A stretch of DNA of 29,259 nucleotides, taken from the NCBI GenBank assembly GCA_035637315.1, contig DASPXK010000405.1, forward strand, positions 1 to 29,259, in the 5' to 3' direction. Positions 22,675 to 29,259 of this stretch are shown in pieces. Position numbers and translations under genes: made by a program. Source of the DNA: DASPXK01 sp035637315. GTDB lineage: Bacteria; Chloroflexota; UBA6077; JACCZL01. The notes beneath the pieces were generated by a model. That model made no database searches. It was not told the origin of the DNA and saw nothing but the letters and a program-made list of their open reading frames with translations. Position 1 is the first letter of the stretch. Each line of letters opens with the position of its first letter.

Positions 22675-24564
22675 TCACGGCGCTGCGGTAACCACTGCCG
22701 GCCAGAAGTCCTTGACGAGCCACTCCAGGTCGAGGTCTCGCAGCGTTTCGGGCAGCGGTTTGCCCGTCTCCTCGTCCCAGCCCATCTGACGATAGTAATT
22801 CCGCTTCATCGTCGGCCATTGAGCGCGCGGGTCCGTCCCCAGCGCGGCGCCGTCTGTCGGCGGCTCGAAGTAGCGCTCCGAGGGCTCCTCGACGTCGGTG
22901 GACAGGCCGTGGCGGAAGTTGAAGGCCCGCAGCAGATGGACGATCTGGCGACCCTTGCGCAGCGCGTCTCGCGGCGTGTAGTCCAGGCCAGTTACCGCGT
23001 TGAAGCAGTGCAGCTCTAGTTGGAGGTCCTGGGAGTCGAAGCGGCATACCCCGAGCGAGTCGTCGAACTGGCGGCGGCCGTTGATCCTGGCCACGAACGT
23101 GGACACGTCGATTGGGTCGAAGCGGTCCCTGACGGGCTCGATGTCCAGGTAGTCCGTCGGGTCGGCCCCGGCCGTGGCCTCGATCGTGCTGGTGTTGCCG
23201 ACGCAGGTATCGAGCATCTCGGTCCAACGCCCGCGGTGGTCGTGGCCACGCGGGCTAGCGCCCTTCTTTACGTAGATGGCCCATTTCGCGGCCTCGCCAC
23301 CGACCCGCTGCGAGGCGCGCATTACCCCTTCGGCCAGCAGATCGGCGAGCTTACCCTCGCGGCGGCCGATCCGCCAGAGCAGATCTTCGACCGCCTTGCC
23401 GTTGCCCCAGCGCAGCTCCAGACCGTCGGTGTCTTCGACGGCGAACACGCCCTTCTCGAAACATTCGATGGCCCAGCCGATCAGCCAGCCAGTCTCGTTG
23501 ATGTCGATCCCGATCCGGTCGGCCACGTTCGAAAGCTTGAAAGCCACGCTCTGGTCGGTCACCCCGATCTGCGGTCCGAACGCCGCGAAGCCTTCGTACT
23601 CCGGCTCCTCGCCCACGTAGCCAGCCTCGTCACCGCAGGTCATCACGCCGGTGTGGAGGTGGTTCATGCGGCAGCCCCAGCACGGCGTGTGGCGGCCGTC
23701 GAAGCTCTCGCGGAAGGTCAGGCCGTTCATCCGCTCGTGCTCGGGGAAGAGATTGGTTGTGTAGTTCAGGACCGGCAGCGCCCCCATCCGCTCCATGTCC
23801 GAAAGCCCAACCGCCGTTCCGCCGCGCGCCAGCCAGCGATCGCGAAACTCGTACGCGTGCTCGAAGAGCGCGTCGGCGTACTCCGGCAGCTGCTCCGGGT
23901 GGACGACCGGCACTTTCTGCTTGCCGCGCGGGACGCAGATCGCCTTGAGTCGCTTGGAACCCATCACCGCGCCCACGCCGTTGTGGGCCGCCACATGGCC
24001 CTTGTCGCCGGAGATGGCTGCGAAGCGGACCAGGTTCTCGCCGGCCGAGCCGATGCCGATGAAGCTCATCATCCGCTCTTTGTAGCCAAGCTCGGCGTGC
24101 AGCTTCTCGTCCGCGTCCCAGCAGTCGAGGCCCATGATGTGGCTGGCATCACGCAGCTCGCAACCCTGGTCAGAGATCCACAGGTACTGCCACTGGCTGG
24201 CGCGGCCCTGGAGGATGATGGCGTCGTAGCCACACTGTTTGAGGTAGGCCCCGAAGAAACCATTGGCCTGGGTCGAGCCGGCCAGGTTGGTCATCGGCCC
24301 TTTGAGCACGGCGCAGTAGGTTCCGGCCCCGTGCACCTTGGTGCCGGCGAGCGGGCCAGCGGCGATGATCAGTCGGTTCTCCGGATCATCCCACTCGACG
24401 CCGGGCGGGACCTCGTCGTACAGGATCTTCGCGCCTAACCCGACCCCGCCGACCCACATGAGCGCCACCTCGGGCGTCAGCTCCTCGGTGGTGACGGCTC
24501 CGGTGGTCAGATCCACCCGCAGGATCTTGCCCATGATCCCGCCTGGTAGCCCGTGCGCGCTCAT
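22675..24564 (-). CDS. Aldehyde:ferredoxin oxidoreductase-family tungstopterin enzyme
   Basis: A 629-residue member of the AOR family, which uses a tungsten bis-pterin and one [4Fe-4S] cluster, classically to oxidise aldehydes with ferredoxin. N-terminal pterin-binding features include MGKILRVDLTTG, GGVGLGAKILYDE and NGFFGAYLKQCGYDAIILQG. Cluster ligands: C295 and C298 are present (TPCWGC), but the third cysteine of CxxCxxxC is H302; the distal cysteine C507 in DDSLGVCRF is conserved. The EEPEYEG active-site segment is present. Start ATG 24564 has GGGAGG five bases upstream; a frame extension to 24717 would run through array F. Mononuclear partner genes (ferredoxin, MoaD-like) are not adjacent. 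Substrate unknown. Confidence 0.88.
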   Translation of the reverse strand: MSAHGLPGGIMGKILRVDLTTGAVTTEELTPEVALMWVGGVGLGAKILYDEVPPGVEWDDPENRLIIAAGPLAGTKVHGAGTYCAVLKGPMTNLAGSTQANGFFGAYLKQCGYDAIILQGRASQWQYLWISDQGCELRDASHIMGLDCWDADEKLHAELGYKERMMSFIGIGSAGENLVRFAAISGDKGHVAAHNGVGAVMGSKRLKAICVPRGKQKVPVVHPEQLPEYADALFEHAYEFRDRWLARGGTAVGLSDMERMGALPVLNYTTNLFPEHERMNGLTFRESFDGRHTPCWGCRMNHLHTGVMTCGDEAGYVGEEPEYEGFAAFGPQIGVTDQSVAFKLSNVADRIGIDINETGWLIGWAIECFEKGVFAVEDTDGLELRWGNGKAVEDLLWRIGRREGKLADLLAEGVMRASQRVGGEAAKWAIYVKKGASPRGHDHRGRWTEMLDTCVGNTSTIEATAGADPTDYLDIEPVRDRFDPIDVSTFVARINGRRQFDDSLGVCRFDSQDLQLELHCFNAVTGLDYTPRDALRKGRQIVHLLRAFNFRHGLSTDVEEPSERYFEPPTDGAALGTDPRAQWPTMKRNYYRQMGWDEETGKPLPETLRDLDLEWLVKDFWPAVVTAAP

Positions 24565-24581
24565 TCGAGCCTCCCGGTTCG

Positions 24582-24631
24582 GAGTTTCGAGTTTCGACCC
24601 CAGTTTACTCGAAATGGGAAACTCGAAACTC
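24582..24631. repeat. Heptamer array with perfect inverted ends (array F)
   Basis: GAGTTTC-GAGTTTC (24582-24595) and its exact inverse GAAACTC-GAAACTC (24618-24631) surround a 22-base centre. It begins 18 bases upstream of the AOR-family ATG, so it would form a hairpin in the leader of that mRNA. Confidence 0.85.
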
Positions 24632-24661
24632 GTCGCCCTTACCCTGAATTTGCGAGCAAGG

Positions 24662-24690
24662 TTGACAGCCCTGCGCAGGGACGCGATAGC
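24662..24690 (+). promoter_or_regulatory. Possible promoter with palindrome in its spacer
   Basis: TTGACA (24662-24667), 17 bases, GATAGC (24685-24690). The spacer contains a perfect 12-base palindrome CCCTGCGCAGGG (24669-24680). It would transcribe toward the LysM gene about 180 bases away. The -10 is weak (three of six). Confidence 0.4.
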
Positions 24691-24811
24691 CCTGTAGCAA
24701 TCCAAGCCAGCCACCAACCGGCCCTAAAGGCGGGTCTTGTCCAAGGTTTCAGCGGCCGCCGGCCCGAGGGTCGCAGAGAACGGACCCAGCTCGCGAATTG
24801 CTCGCGATAAC

Positions 24812-24841
24812 TTGACAACCGCGAACCCTCTCTGCCATCCT
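24812..24841 (+). promoter_or_regulatory. Possible promoter for the LysM gene
   Basis: A consensus TTGACA (24812-24817) with an 18-base spacer to CATCCT, a weak -10 match. It is about 30 bases ahead of the LysM ATG, a fitting distance. Confidence 0.35.
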
Positions 24842-24870
24842 CAGCGAGCGACTACCGGGGAGGTGGCGGC

Positions 24871-25371
24871 ATGGCGGGCTTTCCGCCGATCAGCGTGCGG
24901 CAGCCACGGCCGTTCGACCTCGTCGACGATCCCGTCGACGTCTGCGGGGTCGGCACCGGCTTCGAGGGCGTGATCGCCGCGCGGGTGCGCGACGACAACG
25001 GCGCGCAGTTGGCGCAGGTCTCGATCATGGCCGGCGGGACCGGGATCTTGGGCAACTTCCACGCCTCCCTGCCGCTTGGTGTTGTGCCATCGACGCCCCA
25101 GGGCACTCTCGAAGTCTTCGAGTCGTCCGCGTCCGGACTGGGCGACGAGTTGAACAAGGTGGTCGTCCCAATCACCTTCGGTCGGGCCCTGATCGACCCG
25201 TACCATGGCTTCGCCCAGTACACGGTCGCGTCTGGTGACACCCTGTCGGGGATCGCTTTGGGACAGTACGGCGACGCAAACCAGTGGCCCCGCCTGTTCG
25301 AAGCGAACCGCAACCAAATCACGAACCCCAACCTGATTTTCCCGGGCCAGGTCCTGCGCATCCCGCAGTAG
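24871..25371 (+). CDS. Gmad2-LysM domain protein
   Basis: A 166-residue protein. Residues about 8-103 resemble the Gmad2 immunoglobulin-like domain of spore and sporulation-associated proteins (FEGVIAARVRDDNGAQL, LPLGVVPSTPQGTLEVFESSASG). Residues about 117-164 are one LysM module (YTVASGDTLSGIALGQYG, LFEANRNQI, NPNLIFPGQVLRIP), which binds peptidoglycan or other N-acetylglucosamine polymers. No signal peptide or membrane segment is seen before the first domain, odd for a wall-binding module; a leaderless secretion route or an intracellular LysM role remain possible. GGGGAGGTGG leads into the ATG at 24871. It is divergent from the AOR-family gene and precedes the kinase operon. Confidence 0.87.
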   Translation: MAGFPPISVRQPRPFDLVDDPVDVCGVGTGFEGVIAARVRDDNGAQLAQVSIMAGGTGILGNFHASLPLGVVPSTPQGTLEVFESSASGLGDELNKVVVPITFGRALIDPYHGFAQYTVASGDTLSGIALGQYGDANQWPRLFEANRNQITNPNLIFPGQVLRIPQ

Positions 25372-25464
25372 CCCATCCGGGGTTCGGCCGTGTCTCCGGG
25401 CGGCTGACATGAGTGAGCCCTGTCAGGTCGCCGAGCCGGGCAGTTCTCGGACACGGTTAGCGAC

Positions 25465-25478
25465 CGTCAAGCTTGACG
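25465..25478. promoter_or_regulatory. 14-base palindrome overlapping a -35 box
   Basis: CGTCAAGCTTGACG is a perfect palindrome; its right half supplies the TTGACG -35 of the promoter at 25473-25501, a position suited to repression or activation by a dimeric regulator. Confidence 0.45.
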
Positions 25479-25501
25479 AGCGGCGAGGGGCGAGCGATAG
25501 T
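25473..25501 (+). promoter_or_regulatory. Sigma-70-type promoter for the kinase-regulator operon
   Basis: TTGACG (25473-25478), exactly 17 bases, then GATAGT (25496-25501): five of six and four of six matches. The kinase start at 25649 would follow a leader of about 140 bases. Confidence 0.5.
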
Positions 25502-25648
25502 AGCGGCGCACACCGGCACGCGGTGCCCGAAGTCATCTGGGGAGTCACGCGCCGTGCATGTCGTGCCGCGTCTGATAGCGTCTCGCCAGTCCGCGGCTGG
25601 GGGAGAGGTCGAGGCTGGTTCCGTCCAAGGCGCCGGGGGTCCAGCCCA

Positions 25649-28303
25649 ATGACCGCTGAGGGCCCCGAGCGCCACGCCGACCTGCAGCGCAGACTGGCGC
25701 AGGCGGAGCGCGAGCTGGCCGTGGCCCGAGAGCGCGAGGCCGAAGGCCTGGCCCGCGAGACCGCCACCGCCGAGATCCTGCGGGTGATCGCAAGGTCGCC
25801 GGCCAATCTGCACCCGGTGCTCCAAGCCGTCGCGGAGCGCGCCGCGCGACTCTGTGACGGGGCGGGCGTCTTCATCTACCGGGTTGAAGCCGACCGCCTG
25901 GTGCGGGTGGCCGGCTTCGGCTCGCTGGGCCACGCCGAGACGGATGTTGCGCTTCCGCTCGACCGTACCTCCGCCACCGGCCAGGCGGTGCTTGAGCGCC
26001 GGACCATCCACCTGCCCGACGTCACGGCCGTCCCGGAGGCGGAGCATCGGCTCGGCCGAGAGCTGCAACGGCGGTTCGGGTTCCGCACCGTCATGGCCAC
26101 GCCGATGGAGCGCGAGGGTGTGGTGGTCGGAGCCATCTCCGTGCTGCGCATGGAGGTCCGCCCTTTTACTGCCAAGCAGATGGAGCTGGTCGAGACCTTC
26201 GCCGACCAGGCCGTCGTCGCCATCGAGAACACGCGCCTCTTCCAGGAGCTGCAGGACCGCAACCACGATCTGACCGAGGCCCTTGACCGGCAGACCGCCA
26301 CGAGCGAGATCCTGCGCGTCATCAGCAGCTCGCCGACTGAGCTCCAGCCGGTCCTGGACGCCGTCGCCGAGAACGCCGCCCGCGTCTGTGGCGCCAACGA
26401 TGCCGTGATTCGGCGCCTCGAGGGCAACGTCCTCCGACTGGTGGCGGCATACGGACCGATCCCCAAGCCCATGATGGAGGCGGGGCTCAGTCGTGGCCGG
26501 CCAACCGGCCGGGCCGTCATCGACCGACAGACGATCCACGTTCACGACATGGCGGCCGAGTCAGTGGCCGAGTTCCCGGACGGCAGAGCCCTCGCGAGGC
26601 GCCTGGGGTTTCGGACCGTACTGGCCACGCCGCTGCTCCGCGAGAGCATCCCGATCGGCGCGATCCTGATCCGGCGGATGGAGGTGCGGCCCTTCACGGA
26701 CAAGCAGATCGAGCTGCTCGAGACGTTCGCCGACCAGGCGGTGATCGCCATCGAGAATGTCCGCCTGTTCCAGGAGCTGCAGGACAAGACCTGGCAACTC
26801 GAGGAGGTCAGCCAGCACAAGTCGGAGTTCCTGGCCAACATGTCCCACGAGCTGCGCACGCCGCTCAACGCGATCATCGGCTTCTCCGAGGTCCTGCTGG
26901 AGCGGATGTTCGGCGAGCTGACCGACAAGCAGGCGGAGTACCTCGGGGACATCCTCACCTCCGGCCAACACCTGTTGTCGCTGATCAACGACATCCTCGA
27001 CCTCTCCAAAGTCGAGGCCGGGCGAATGGAGCTGGAGGTTGGGAGCTTCTCCCTGCGCGAGGCGCTGGAGAACGGACTGACGATGCTCAAGGAGCGGGCG
27101 AGCCGCCACGGGATCGGCCTCAGCCTGGAGGTCACTCCGGATCTGGATCTGGTCGAGGCCGACGAGCGGAAGGTCAAGCAGGTCGTCTTCAACCTGCTCT
27201 CCAACGCTGTCAAGTTCACGCCGGACGGCGGCCGAGTCGAGGTGGCCGCCAGCCTGGTCGACGGCGAGGTGCAGGTCGCAGTGCGAGACACCGGGGTGGG
27301 CATCGCGCCCGATCAGCAAGAGCTGGTGTTCGAGGAGTTCCGCCAGGTCGGGCAGGGGGCCGCGAAGACGGAGGGCACCGGGCTGGGGCTGGCGCTGACC
27401 AAGAAGCTGGTGGAGCTGCACGGGGGGCGGATCTGGGTGGAGAGCCAGATTGGGGTCGGCAGCACCTTCAGCTTCATGTTGCCGATCCGACAGCCTGGCC
27501 GGGCGGCGGAGGCAATGGGCCCAGGCACGCGGGGGCCAGCGCTCGAGGCCGAGGAGGGGAGCGGCCCGACGGTGCTGCTGGTCGAGGACGATCGGCGCGC
27601 GATCGACCTGCTGACCCTCTACCTGTCTGGAGCCGGCTTCAAGGTGGCTGTCGCGCGCGACGGCGAAGAGGGGCTCGAGATGGCCCGTCGACTGCGCCCG
27701 GGCGCGATTACATTGGACATCTCGCTGCCGAAGCTGGACGGCTGGGACTTCCTCGGCCGTGCCAAAGCCGATCCCGCCCTCGCCGACATCCCGGTCGTCA
27801 TCGTCTCGATGCTCGACGAGCGCGGGAAAGGGTTCGCGCTGGGGGCCGCCGACTACTTGGTCAAGCCCGTCAGTCGAGATGCGCTGCTCGCTACCCTGCA
27901 CCGATTCACGGCTGGCTCGAAGGTCCAGGACGGAGCAGCCAAAGTCCTGGCCGTCGACGACGACCCGCTGGCTCTGGAGCTGCTGCAGGCGATCCTCCAG
28001 CCGGCCGGCTACACGGTCTTGACGGCGGCGGGCGGCGAAGAGGGCGTGGCGGCAGCCCAGCGGGAGTCCCCGGACCTGGTGATCCTGGACCTGCTGATGC
28101 CCGACGTGGACGGCTTCACGGTCGTCGAACAACTCAGGGCCAACCCTGCCACCGCGGCAATCCCGATCATCATCCTGACCTCCAAGGCGATGAGCGAGGA
28201 GGAGAAGGCGCGCTTGAACGGCCAGATCAGCTTCCTGGCCCAGAAGGGGGAGTTCAACCGAGCAGCCTTTGTAGAGCTTGTCCGGGCCGCGCTCGGCACG
28301 TGA
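25649..28303 (+). CDS. Hybrid sensor histidine kinase: two GAF domains, HisKA-HATPase, two receiver domains
   Basis: An 884-residue cytoplasmic hybrid kinase. A short coiled coil (1-36) leads to GAF1 (about 45-197) and GAF2 (about 223-372); both are preceded by the same TAT-EILRVI..SP motif, implying internal duplication. HisKA carries H400 in NMSHELRTPLN; HATPase has N518 (NLLSNAVKF), DTGVGI and GTGLGLAL. Receiver 1 has D690 (ITLDISLP) and K739; receiver 2 has D814 (VILDLLMP) and ends FLAQKG. No membrane helix and no HPt or output domain are visible, so signal likely leaves via the adjacent receiver protein. ATG 25649 (GGGGGT nine bases upstream) is preferred; a GTG/ATG extension to 25409 would overlap the promoter. 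Ligand unknown. Confidence 0.92.
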   Translation: MTAEGPERHADLQRRLAQAERELAVAREREAEGLARETATAEILRVIARSPANLHPVLQAVAERAARLCDGAGVFIYRVEADRLVRVAGFGSLGHAETDVALPLDRTSATGQAVLERRTIHLPDVTAVPEAEHRLGRELQRRFGFRTVMATPMEREGVVVGAISVLRMEVRPFTAKQMELVETFADQAVVAIENTRLFQELQDRNHDLTEALDRQTATSEILRVISSSPTELQPVLDAVAENAARVCGANDAVIRRLEGNVLRLVAAYGPIPKPMMEAGLSRGRPTGRAVIDRQTIHVHDMAAESVAEFPDGRALARRLGFRTVLATPLLRESIPIGAILIRRMEVRPFTDKQIELLETFADQAVIAIENVRLFQELQDKTWQLEEVSQHKSEFLANMSHELRTPLNAIIGFSEVLLERMFGELTDKQAEYLGDILTSGQHLLSLINDILDLSKVEAGRMELEVGSFSLREALENGLTMLKERASRHGIGLSLEVTPDLDLVEADERKVKQVVFNLLSNAVKFTPDGGRVEVAASLVDGEVQVAVRDTGVGIAPDQQELVFEEFRQVGQGAAKTEGTGLGLALTKKLVELHGGRIWVESQIGVGSTFSFMLPIRQPGRAAEAMGPGTRGPALEAEEGSGPTVLLVEDDRRAIDLLTLYLSGAGFKVAVARDGEEGLEMARRLRPGAITLDISLPKLDGWDFLGRAKADPALADIPVVIVSMLDERGKGFALGAADYLVKPVSRDALLATLHRFTAGSKVQDGAAKVLAVDDDPLALELLQAILQPAGYTVLTAAGGEEGVAAAQRESPDLVILDLLMPDVDGFTVVEQLRANPATAAIPIIILTSKAMSEEEKARLNGQISFLAQKGEFNRAAFVELVRAALGT

Positions 28304-28310
28304 GGTAGCC

Positions 28311-28697
28311 ATGGCTGGAGAGCTGGTCCTGATCGTCGAGGACAACGAGAGGAACCTGAAGCTCGTGCGCGACGTGCTCCAGTTCAAGGGCTACCGCACC
28401 CTGGAGGCCAGTAACGCCACGGCCGGGCTCGAGCTGGCGAGCGCCCATCGCCCGGACCTGATCCTGATGGACATCCAGCTGCCCGACATGGACGGCGCGC
28501 AAGCTCTAACTCACCTCAAGGGCGAGCCGAGCACGGCGGCGATCCCGGTCGTCGCGCTGACCGCCCTGGCGATGAGGGAGGACCAGGAGCGACTCCTGGA
28601 GGCCGGCTTCGACGGCTACCTGATGAAGCCGATCAGCGTCAAAGAGTTCCCCGACCAGGTCCGCCAGTTCTGCGAGCGGGCGCGCCGCGGGGGGTAG
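28311..28697 (+). CDS. Stand-alone receiver-domain response regulator, DivK-like
   Basis: A 128-residue single receiver domain with no output domain. The acidic pocket is E10-D11 (LIVEDN), phosphoacceptor D54 (LILMDIQLPDMDG), T84 (VALTALAM) and K106 (YLMKPIS). It resembles DivK and the many phosphorelay shuttles. It starts seven bases after the hybrid kinase stop, with TGAGGT as ribosome-binding site, so it is co-transcribed and is the probable phosphoacceptor from H400 or a receiver of the kinase. In-frame starts further upstream (28278) would overlap the kinase and are not favoured. Confidence 0.92.
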   Translation: MAGELVLIVEDNERNLKLVRDVLQFKGYRTLEASNATAGLELASAHRPDLILMDIQLPDMDGAQALTHLKGEPSTAAIPVVALTALAMREDQERLLEAGFDGYLMKPISVKEFPDQVRQFCERARRGG

Positions 28698-28720
28698 GGC
28701 CCGGGGCGGAGGAGGACTTC

Positions 28721-28792
28721 ATGGTGGAGACTGTGTTCCGGGCGGTTCGCGTCTCCATCGAAAATTCAGGGTTGACAGCGCACGAGCCGTAG
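28721..28792 (+). CDS. 23-residue mini-ORF, probably the remnant start of a third operon gene
   Basis: MVETVFRAVRVSIENSGLTA followed by HEP and a TAG. A GGAGGAGG with a five-base spacer stands ahead, as strong as for any gene here, and it follows the kinase-receiver pair at 23 bases. The TAG lies within the GTAGGGGC palindrome, which is itself interrupted by an insertion sequence. I suspect a gene cut off by the repeat; a genuine micropeptide or a chance ORF are alternatives. Confidence 0.4.
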   Translation: MVETVFRAVRVSIENSGLTAHEP

Positions 28793-28805
28793 GGGCACGG
28801 CATGC
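28789..28805. repeat. Half of a GTAGGGGC palindrome, interrupted by the IS
   Basis: GTAGGGGCACGGCATGC is the left half and centre of the same element found complete at 3601-3624 (reverse orientation). The expected CGTGCCC right arm is absent; the IS end follows instead. Confidence 0.75.
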
Positions 28806-29259
28806 AGGCTGTCTCAAAAAGCCTGCACGCCGAGTAGCGGGGGTGGTGAAAGTCTGCGCGAACTGGCGAGAGCGGGTCGCGCTAAGCGTACCGGATTGGC
28901 TGGGGGATGGGCTAAGGTAGCGGCGAGTTGCTGAGGAGGTGAGGGGCGATGCCGCTGCGCCCGCTGAGCCGAGATCAGACCTGGCTGTTCCCGCCCACGC
29001 TGACAGAGCTGATAGCGGGCGATCATCCGGCCCGCTTCGTGGCGGAGTTCGTCGACGCGTTGGATCGGTCGACCTGGTCCGAGTTGGGTATCGCGGTCGA
29101 TGGCGACCCGCTGGGCACGCCGGCCTACGATCCGCGGGCGTTGCTGTGCGTGTGGTTGTATGGGTTCATGAGCGGGGTGCGCTCGTGCCGCAAGTTGGAG
29201 GCGGCCTGTCGCGATCAGCTGCCGTACCTGTGGCTGACTGCCTGGCAGCACCCGGACCA
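28806..29259 (+). mobile_element. IS1182-type insertion sequence, left end only
   Basis: It begins with AGGCTGTCTCAAAAAG, the style of IS1182-group terminal repeats, and includes an eight-base stem hairpin (TGCAGGCT 28803-28810 with AGCCTGCA 28820-28827, partly using flanking bases). A transposase gene follows. The right end is beyond the window, so length and target duplication are unknown. Confidence 0.75.
28949..29259 (+). CDS. IS1182-family transposase, N-terminal part (runs off the right edge)
   Basis: 103 residues are visible, open to the edge. The N-terminal domain (DUF772 type) has the family pattern QTWLFPPTLTELIAGDHPAR, AYDPRALLCVWLYGFMSGV, SCRKLEAACRDQLPYLWL. The DDE catalytic domain lies beyond the window, so whether the element is intact cannot be judged. 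AGGAGG stands upstream of ATG 28949 with a nine-base spacer. A long opposite-strand frame over this stretch is a shadow. Confidence 0.85.
   Translation, partial: MPLRPLSRDQTWLFPPTLTELIAGDHPARFVAEFVDALDRSTWSELGIAVDGDPLGTPAYDPRALLCVWLYGFMSGVRSCRKLEAACRDQLPYLWLTAWQHPD

Larger units (their letters stand above)
24565..24870. other. Intergenic region between divergent AOR-family and LysM genes
   Basis: This 306-base spacer holds heptamer array F next to the AOR-family start and then two plus-strand TTGACA boxes described separately. I see no RNA gene and no credible ORF in it. Confidence 0.6.

Noticed and set aside
23020..24438. 472-codon plus-strand ORF
   Set aside because: Mirror of the AOR-family gene, whose motifs are unambiguous.
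26561..28387. 608-codon minus-strand ORF
   Set aside because: Antisense to the hybrid kinase and receiver genes, composed of mirrored HisKA/REC codons.
28814..29251. Minus-strand 145-codon ORF at the right edge
   Set aside because: Shadow of the IS1182-type transposase, which has matching family motifs on the plus strand.

Overview
The window is high-GC bacterial chromosome with long, tightly packed genes. No tRNA, rRNA or CRISPR was seen. Gene content and gene order (ClpC, RadA, a YacL-type PIN-TRAM protein, IspD, IspF, CysRS), together with dispersed seven-base repeat hairpins and GTAGGGGC palindromes, point to a member of the Chloroflexota. That assignment is an inference from style and synteny, not from a marker-gene tree.

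Left part, 1-10075, all on the minus strand: a housekeeping block, read from right to left as rpsA-like S1 protein, clpC, radA, a short 6-phosphogluconate dehydrogenase (gnd), PIN-TRAM membrane protein, ispD, ispF and cysS (cut by the left edge). The core resembles the clpC-radA-disA-yacL-ispD-ispF-gltX-cysE-cysS neighbourhood of Bacillus. Here disA, gltX and cysE are missing and a 6-phosphogluconate dehydrogenase has been placed between radA and the PIN-TRAM gene. It combines protein quality control, recombination repair, isoprenoid precursor synthesis (MEP pathway) and translation.

Middle part, 10076-18762: a divergent promoter region, two small plus-strand genes (an unrecognised protein and a two-CxxC zinc ribbon), then minus-strand metabolic genes. 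These are adenine deaminase, a gamma-glutamyltransferase-family Ntn hydrolase, a HicBA toxin-antitoxin pair whose toxin gene looks frameshifted, a PLP-dependent Cys/Met metabolism enzyme, a YtcJ-type amidohydrolase and a GNAT acetyltransferase.

Right part, 18763-29259: a large UPF0182 membrane protein (+) convergent with a short-chain dehydrogenase (-); an aldehyde:ferredoxin oxidoreductase-family tungstoenzyme (-) with an altered cluster motif; a Gmad2-LysM protein (+); a hybrid histidine kinase with two receiver domains followed by a stand-alone DivK-like receiver (+); and at the right edge the start of an IS1182-type insertion sequence that has landed in the middle of a GTAGGGGC palindrome.

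The most unusual feature is the intergenic DNA. Six spacers carry degenerate tandem arrays with a seven-base period whose ends are inverted copies of each other, yet the seven-base unit differs from site to site. Four further spacers carry GTAGGGGC-capped palindromes. Both repeat types touch genes: they supply the stop codons of ispF, gnd and a mini-ORF, and they abut or contain the start codons of cysS and the YtcJ-like gene.
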